Of a stretch of 64,000 nt of DNA, positions 60,801 to 64,000 are shown one piece after another. Both the position numbers and the translations under genes were made by a program. The stretch's first letter is position 1. Every line of letters begins with the position of its first letter. The stretch spans positions 14,417,001 through 14,481,000 of the forward strand of contig OZ038530.1 of assembly GCA_964036665.1 (NCBI GenBank), read 5' to 3'. The notes beneath the pieces are model-generated. The model was not told the DNA's origin, ran no database searches, and saw nothing but the letters and a program-made list of their open reading frames with translations. This stretch comes from Gordius sp. MW1. Its lineage: Eukaryota; Nematomorpha; Gordioida; Gordea; Gordiidae.

Positions 60801-63800
60801 GCCATCCTATCGGAAAATAAAATTTGGGATAAGTAAGTTGTTTTGCTACAATTCAAATACCTTAATAACTGAGCTAACGTTTTAATAAAATTATATTCCT
60901 ATTCTCAGTTTTTAAATAATTAACCACTCTTTCGAGATTTTAACACGCGGCAATTTGTATTTTATGTAATAAGAAGAAGTTTGGCAATATTTTATGTGCC
61001 TTAATTGGTTGATTTAAGAGGAGAATTTTGTAAAATTGTTTTGCATCGTCACAAGATAGGCTTCATAATTTTGTTATAATCAAATCCGAGCCAAATAGTA
61101 TATTTTATAATTCCGAGCCCGGCCCAACGTCCTAACTTATAGAAAATAAGTTATAATATATACTTTACTAATTAAATTTTGCTTGCTATTGATAACCCAC
61201 TTAAAATAAGGCAAAAAATGAGTAATAAATAATTGAGGACCAATTTATTCAACTACAAATAGTAATTTTCAAATTTAACACTAAATTTTTTTGTTTTATT
61301 AATAAACTTTTCGATTTAATTAATTAAATTATTTATTAATTTTCTATTAGAAACAAAACATAGGATATGAGTGTCATGTTGAAAAAAAAATTATTATATA
61401 TAGGGCAGAAGAGCTAGGGGCTAAAATCTACCTTATGTAAGATGTAATTAATAGCTTTTAAATAGTTAATTTAAAAAATGATTTTTTGGCTAAAATTCCC
61501 TTCAGACCAGGGTAGGGTTAAATTTGCCCATCAGACCCGACCCGAACCCCTATTGTGGTTTGAGCTAAGCCTGAGGGACTTACGTCGCTCATTGCAATTG
61601 GAGTGGGCAGTGATGGGGAGGCATCGAGCGTATCGGTAACGAGGAGAGACGATTTTCTGGGCGGGGCATTTTTCCCACCCCCACCGCCGCCGTCCTTCAC
61701 CCCCGACGACCTCGGTTGGTGGGCGAGTGGTGGGGCGGGGGAGCCCAAGGCAGCCATAGTGGCCATCTTTTGATAGGCGGCAGCTAGGAGTTGTTGTTGT
61801 TGTTGTTGTTGATGCAACGCCTGTTGTTGTTGTTGATGTTGTTGCTGGGCTCGTATTTGTTGGTAGAGCAGTTGATGTTGGAGTTGAGCGGCGGCCGCGG
61901 CAACCGCTTGTTGTTGCTGTTGTTGAGCCGCGAAATTATTCATAATCAACGACGAGAAATCGATGAGGGGTGGGGCCGTGACTTGTGTGGGGGTGGGAAA
62001 GAGTCCACCTTAGGAGATAACAAATTTGGGCAAAATAATAGAAAAAAAATCTGGTCACACTTTGGCCAATGGTCATTTTTTCCATTGGCCAGCAAACGGC
62101 CAAATAGCCTAAAATTATATAAGGGAACAATCTTAAAAAAAAATAAAATTCACACTTTGGCCAGTGTCATTTTTTCGATTGGTCAGCAGACGGTCAAAAA
62201 GCCTATAAATACATAAGGGCCATATATAAAAAATTATAAAAATTTCGATTCACAAGTGGAAGTCTAAGAGATTTAAAAAAAGCACTCCGTTTATCTATAA
62301 GCTAATAAAGGTTTATTTCCAAATCATTGTATATAATAAATTTTATAAAAACAATTCTTTAGGGACGTGTGTAATTGAGGTTATAAATTTTGATATTTGT
62401 TGAAATTGACTACCGTTCGGAATATGGGTTCGGGCGCGATCGCAAAAATTAAAGCCAACCAGCGGTCATTACTAGTCTATATGCGAAAACATACTAAAAG
62501 TCTTTTACAGAAGTATAAGTCCAAAGCCAGTAAAAACTCGTATAAGTTTCCACGGCAATTAGAAAAATTACAAGTTACACAGGACGGACAAAACTAGACT
62601 TAACCAAAAGCGAGCCATAAATTGCAAAGCAAATAATAACGATAATACTAGAGAACTGCAAAGTCACTTTTTTTCAACCCGAACCCGACCGGAATTTTTT
62701 TTAAAATTTCCAACCCGAACCCGACCCGAAAACATTTTAAATTTTTCAGCCCGAACCCGAACCAAAATAATTTTAAAAATTTCAACCCGAACCCGACCCG
62801 AATGCATTTTAAAATTTTCAACCCGAACCCGACCCGGCCCGAAAGCGTTACAAATTTTTTAAATCCCTTTCGAACGTGTTTCATATTTTGGTATCCAACG
62901 CGAGAGTAGGGAAAATTGCGGTGTGCATGGGCGTAGCCAGGGGGTGGCAGAGACGGGCGGATGCCCCCTCTAAATCCAAAAAATCTTAGATATTTTATCA
63001 AATTATGGCTAAAATTTAAAAAATGGTCCCTTAATCATTATTGCCCTCCCCTCTTATTTCAATTTCCTGGCTACTCCCATGAGGGTGTTAAAATTTAATC
63101 GACAAATTAAAGTGCGATTTATGAAACTAATTGATTCCACAGATTTTGATTCCTTAATTTATTTAAATGATTTATTATAGAGATATATATATATGATAGC
63201 ACACAGTATCTGGTCACATTTAATTTGAAATATAGTTTTGCAAATGAATCATTTAATAAATTTAAACATAATCATATTTGTTATATGAATATATATATTT
63301 ATGTAGATTAAATTAATAATGAACTATAACTTCACACTATTTAAATACAATGTAAAAGTATTATTTTGTTGATATATTTTACCTTTCACGTGTCAAATTT
63401 AAATTTGCGTCCAAATTAAAACAATCTGTTTTAAAAAAACAAAGGGAATTTTAATTAACTTAATGTATAATCTTCAATTATACATTTCGATATTAATTAA
63501 AAAATATTATACATAATAGCATTATTTTTAAAGATATGTCCCGTGTATTCTGCAATGTAAGATTCATAACGCATGACCAGACACTTTAATTCCAACCCGA
63601 CCCGACCTGAAAGCAGATTAAAATTTTCAACCCGAACCCAACCCGAAAGCATTTCAAAATTTTCAACCCGAACCCGACCCGAAGACATTTCAAAATTTTC
63701 AACGAACCCGACCCGATATCGGGTCCCGGGTCACCCGTGCAATTCTCTAGATAATACCTAGCATGACGGGCCCACCGGGCGTGGTATTGAGGAGAGGTGT

Positions 63801-63949
63801 TTGAGCAGCTAAGTTGGCTAAGCAATAGGTTTGAGCCAGGGGGGTTAAATTGGATGGCATCAATTTGAGATCTGGGGGAATTGGATTCATGTGTATTTGC
63901 TGAGGCGATACGAACGCAGCAGCTCCACACTGTTCTTGTTGCTGTCGTT
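51669..63949 (-). CDS. CREB1: CREB/ATF1/CREM-type bZIP transcription factor, 5' incomplete
   Basis: CREB-family proteins dimerise through a leucine zipper and bind CRE sites (TGACGTCA) to switch genes in response to cAMP and calcium. Six exons in one phase-consistent chain are visible: 63758-63949, 61584-62008, 60623-60806, 53360-53698, 52558-52702 and 51669-51813; the 5' end lies beyond the window. The last two encode a bZIP that is nearly the vertebrate CREB1 sequence (KREVRLLKNREAAKECRRKK and a zipper ending LKELYCQKQE). Exon 53360-53698 ends GGQYISIP, comparable to SGQYIAI at the start of Q2. The N-terminal exons are Gln-rich. The kinase-inducible domain (RRPSYRKILNDLS in animals) is not seen in any exon found. 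CREB1, ATF1 and CREM cannot be told apart here, and an invertebrate would usually have one gene. Confidence 0.9.
52558..52702 (-). CDS. CREB1: CREB-like exon: start of basic region
   Basis: Encodes NESYYHMRTTGQGLDESAN, then PPVVEEAQRKREVRLLKNR. The end matches EEAARKREVRLMKNR of CREB1. Acceptor GTTTTAG, donor AG|GTATAC. Confidence 0.95.
52799..52963. mobile_element. hAT-type MITE, family A copy 9
   Basis: TIRs CATGGCCGTACCCAGG and CCTGGCCACGTCCATG; flanks GGTACATG and GGTATATG agree at 7 of 8. Sits in the intron between the two exons before and at the basic region of the CREB-like gene. Confidence 0.85.
53360..53698 (-). CDS. CREB1: CREB-like exon, Q2-like activation region
   Basis: About 112 residues rich in Ser, Pro, Asn and Ala: MPGLVSKSTPMGRSSATLLN near the start, LTTGPGGQYISIP at the end. 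Donor C|GTAAGT. Two acceptors six bases apart (AAATTAAAG and CCACAG) would both keep the frame. The open plus-strand frame across it is a shadow. Confidence 0.88.
53699..55939. other. Intron of the CREB-like gene
   Basis: Contains the Harbinger-derived MITE at 54357-54635. A 127-codon open frame across that MITE is hydrophobic AT-rich translation and not supported as a gene. Nothing else recognised. Confidence 0.5.
54357..54635. mobile_element. Harbinger-type MITE (279 bp)
   Basis: Left end GAGCTTCTCTTAATATCGG and right end CCGATATTAAGACATGCCC match the ends of the 1.7-kb element at 57398-59143, as do inner words GGATTTTGCTGCGCAGCA and AGACGCATAACATAACAGCG. TTA stands on both sides (54354-54356, 54636-54638), the usual 3-bp PIF/Harbinger duplication. 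Confidence 0.88.
55940..56177 (-). CDS. Candidate alternative first exon of the CREB-like gene
   Basis: ATG at 56177 opens 79 codons (SPFYLLEDFDFKDPRYP; NVLPPIDAQFLDRKYYG) that end G|GTAAAA in the same phase as exon 60623-60806. It can therefore splice to 53698 directly, giving a protein with the bZIP and a different N-terminus. The composition is clearly coding-like (aromatic, acidic and Pro residues). An in-frame TAA just upstream argues for a true start rather than an internal exon. I do not recognise its sequence. It could instead belong to an unrelated small gene. Confidence 0.6.
56261..56267 (-). promoter_or_regulatory. TATA-like box before the alternative first exon
   Basis: Minus-strand TATAAAAAG lies about 84 bases before the ATG at 56177, followed by pyrimidine-rich sequence suitable for initiation (TCTCATCTCTCCCC). 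TATA words are common in AT-rich DNA, so this is suggestive only because it sits right before a predicted first exon. Confidence 0.35.
56944..57253. mobile_element. 310-bp long-TIR MITE
   Basis: Arms of about 70 bp: CCAATGTTACACGATCC ... ATTCTTGTACTGTATAAGCG at the left and complements at the right (57183-57253). The centre holds a smaller hairpin (GATTTGTGTTTTTC ... GAAAAACACAAATC). Its exact ends and target duplication are unclear, so the superfamily is open. It lies in an intron of the CREB-like gene. Confidence 0.8.
57398..59143 (-). mobile_element. Broken PIF/Harbinger DNA transposon (1.75 kb)
   Basis: TIRs GGGCTTGTCTTAATATCGGA and TCCGATATTAAGACAAGCCC, flanked by TAA and TAT. On the minus strand, 58150-58720 keeps pieces of a Harbinger DDE transposase: FIYADNMHWDVK, LPGTQI, VFIADEAYYL, IVFNKTVSRARSCVD, then FGILSAKFGLFNKHIRTRPQ and a long tail to a stop near 58158. 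These correspond to the Y.D.G, ADEAFPL and NYRLSRARRVVENAFGIL motifs of the family. Several frameshifts and stops separate the pieces, for example between SCVD and FGIL near 58413. It is dead but may be the source family of the MITE at 54357. Confidence 0.82.
59144..60622. other. Intron of the CREB-like gene, no genes seen
   Basis: AT-rich. A CT-rich patch at 59205-59260, a G-run near 59838 and a short TA microsatellite at 60360-60375 are the only features noted. Confidence 0.5.
60623..60806 (-). CDS. CREB1: CREB-like exon with basic RRHVS site
   Basis: Encodes GGVGVSSQNSSSDAKRRHVS and FENLSPDKGAPTTHNLN, ending KAIKSKG. Joins 61584-62008 in phase 0 and 53698 in phase 1. Only AKRRHVSFENLSPDK faintly recalls the kinase-inducible domain (RRPSYRKILNDLSSD); the spacing differs. 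Acceptor CCGATAG, donor G|GTAATT. Confidence 0.8.
61584..62008 (-). CDS. CREB1: CREB-like poly-Gln exon
   Basis: Starts GLFPTPTQVTAPPLIDF and carries several Gln runs and an Ala run (MNNFAAQQQQQQAVAAAAA), then a Gly/Pro-rich part and PSLPTPIAMSD. Acceptor TCCTAAG is weak, but it joins the previous exon's split Gly codon exactly; donor GTAAGT. Glutamine-rich stretches are usual activation regions in CREB proteins. The CAA/CAG tract is probably length-variable. Confidence 0.82.
62057..62205 (+). repeat. Third, short copy of the hairpin units
   Basis: Two diverged units begin TTGGCCAATGGTCATTTTTTC near 62062 and TTTGGCCAGTGTCATTTTTT near 62156, each followed by ATTGGYCAGCA and CGGTCAAA/CGGCCAAA. 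Starts less than 60 bases upstream of the poly-Gln exon. Confidence 0.75.
62600..62640 (-). repeat. TTGC..GCAATTTATGG leader fragment
   Basis: Minus strand reads TTTGCTTTGCAATTTATGGC then TCGCTTTTGGTTAAG, a diverged copy of the leader at 48250 and 9690. Confidence 0.5.
62670..62855. repeat. CCCGAACCCGACC minisatellite, array 1
   Basis: Five imperfect units of about 35-40 bp: TTTTCAACCCGAACCCGACC with an AT-rich spacer. It keeps both strands open in some frames, producing false proteins rich in GFGLK or RVGFGL. Confidence 0.85.
62926..63081. mobile_element. hAT-type MITE, family A copy 10
   Basis: TIRs CATGGGCGTAGCCAGG and CCTGGCTACTCCCATG. Flanks GCGGTGTG and AGGGTGTT agree only at 5 of 8. 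In the intron between the first two visible exons of the CREB-like gene, between the two minisatellite arrays. Confidence 0.8.
63592..63738. repeat. CCCGAACCCGACC minisatellite, array 2
   Basis: Four units of the same minisatellite (TTTTCAACCCGAACCCGACC), ending in CGGGTCCCGGGTCACCCG. It stops about 20 bases before the donor of exon 63758-63949. Confidence 0.85.
63758..63949 (-). CDS. CREB1: CREB-like exon, most 5' one in the window
   Basis: Encodes RQQQEQCGAAAFVSPQQIHM, then LMPSNLTPLAQTYCLANLAA and TTPGGPVML. Acceptor ACTAGTTAG with 2 bases completing an upstream codon, donor G|GTATTA. Upstream exons lie beyond 64000. Assignment to this gene rests on the unbroken phase and Gln-rich style. 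Confidence 0.75.
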
Positions 63950-64000
63950 CTAACTAGTGAGTTTACGAGAATAGCATAGATTTTGTCCCACTACTTAGCC

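Noticed and set aside
63497-63930. Frames with GFGLKILKC-type repeats
   Set aside because: Read-through of the CCCGAACCCGACC minisatellite into the opposite or shifted frame of the exon at 63758.

Overview
The window is very AT-rich animal DNA (many short conserved-phase introns, dense miniature transposons), most likely from an invertebrate; I do not name a species. No bacterial-type operons, rRNA or convincing functional tRNA genes are seen.

Two spliced genes, both on the minus strand, explain nearly all real coding sequence. (1) A tomosyn / syntaxin-binding protein 5 gene runs from an ATG at 41217 down to a stop at 10241. I could place 31 coding exons. Apart from one linker exon (about 16460-17137, with a weak acceptor and an unsettled 3' edge), all have GT/AG borders and phases that join without a break, giving about 1,580 residues: N-terminal WD40/Lgl-like propellers, a long Ser/Thr/Pro-rich linker and a C-terminal R-SNARE. 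Intron 1 is about 12.2 kb and is a refuge for miniature transposons. (2) Upstream and in tandem lies a CREB/ATF1/CREM-type bZIP gene (51669 to beyond 63949; 5' end outside the window) with a poly-Gln region, a Q2-like exon and a textbook bZIP. Between its exons there is a candidate alternative first exon (55940-56177) with its own ATG, a TATA-like box and a donor in the same phase as the exon it would replace. A short coding exon on the plus strand at the very left edge (2-99) is the end of a third, unrecognised gene.

The rest is repeats. One TIR family starting CATGGGCGTAGCCAGG has at least ten copies, several with perfect 8-bp target duplications (hAT-type MITEs). A second hAT-like family starts TAGTGTTGTAAAAACG (three copies). 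A broken PIF/Harbinger transposon (57398-59143) has a non-autonomous relative (54357-54635) with a TTA duplication. There are also two long foldbacks (7035-7505 and 50538-50760), a 310-bp long-TIR element (56944-57253), a LINE tail, a Penelope-like fragment, and tRNA-derived SINE pieces.

The most unusual architecture is a composite element whose core is an array of hairpin units (GGCCAATGG ... CCATTGGTCAG). It is present in opposite orientations on either side of the tomosyn gene (about 6645-8985 and 48540-50150), with a third small copy at 62060-62200. Between them, a 1.3-kb quasi-palindrome of G and C runs (46490-47810) stands alone. Layout: 1-10240 left flank, repeats; 10241-41217 tomosyn; 41218-51668 intergenic, repeats; 51669-64000 CREB-like gene.
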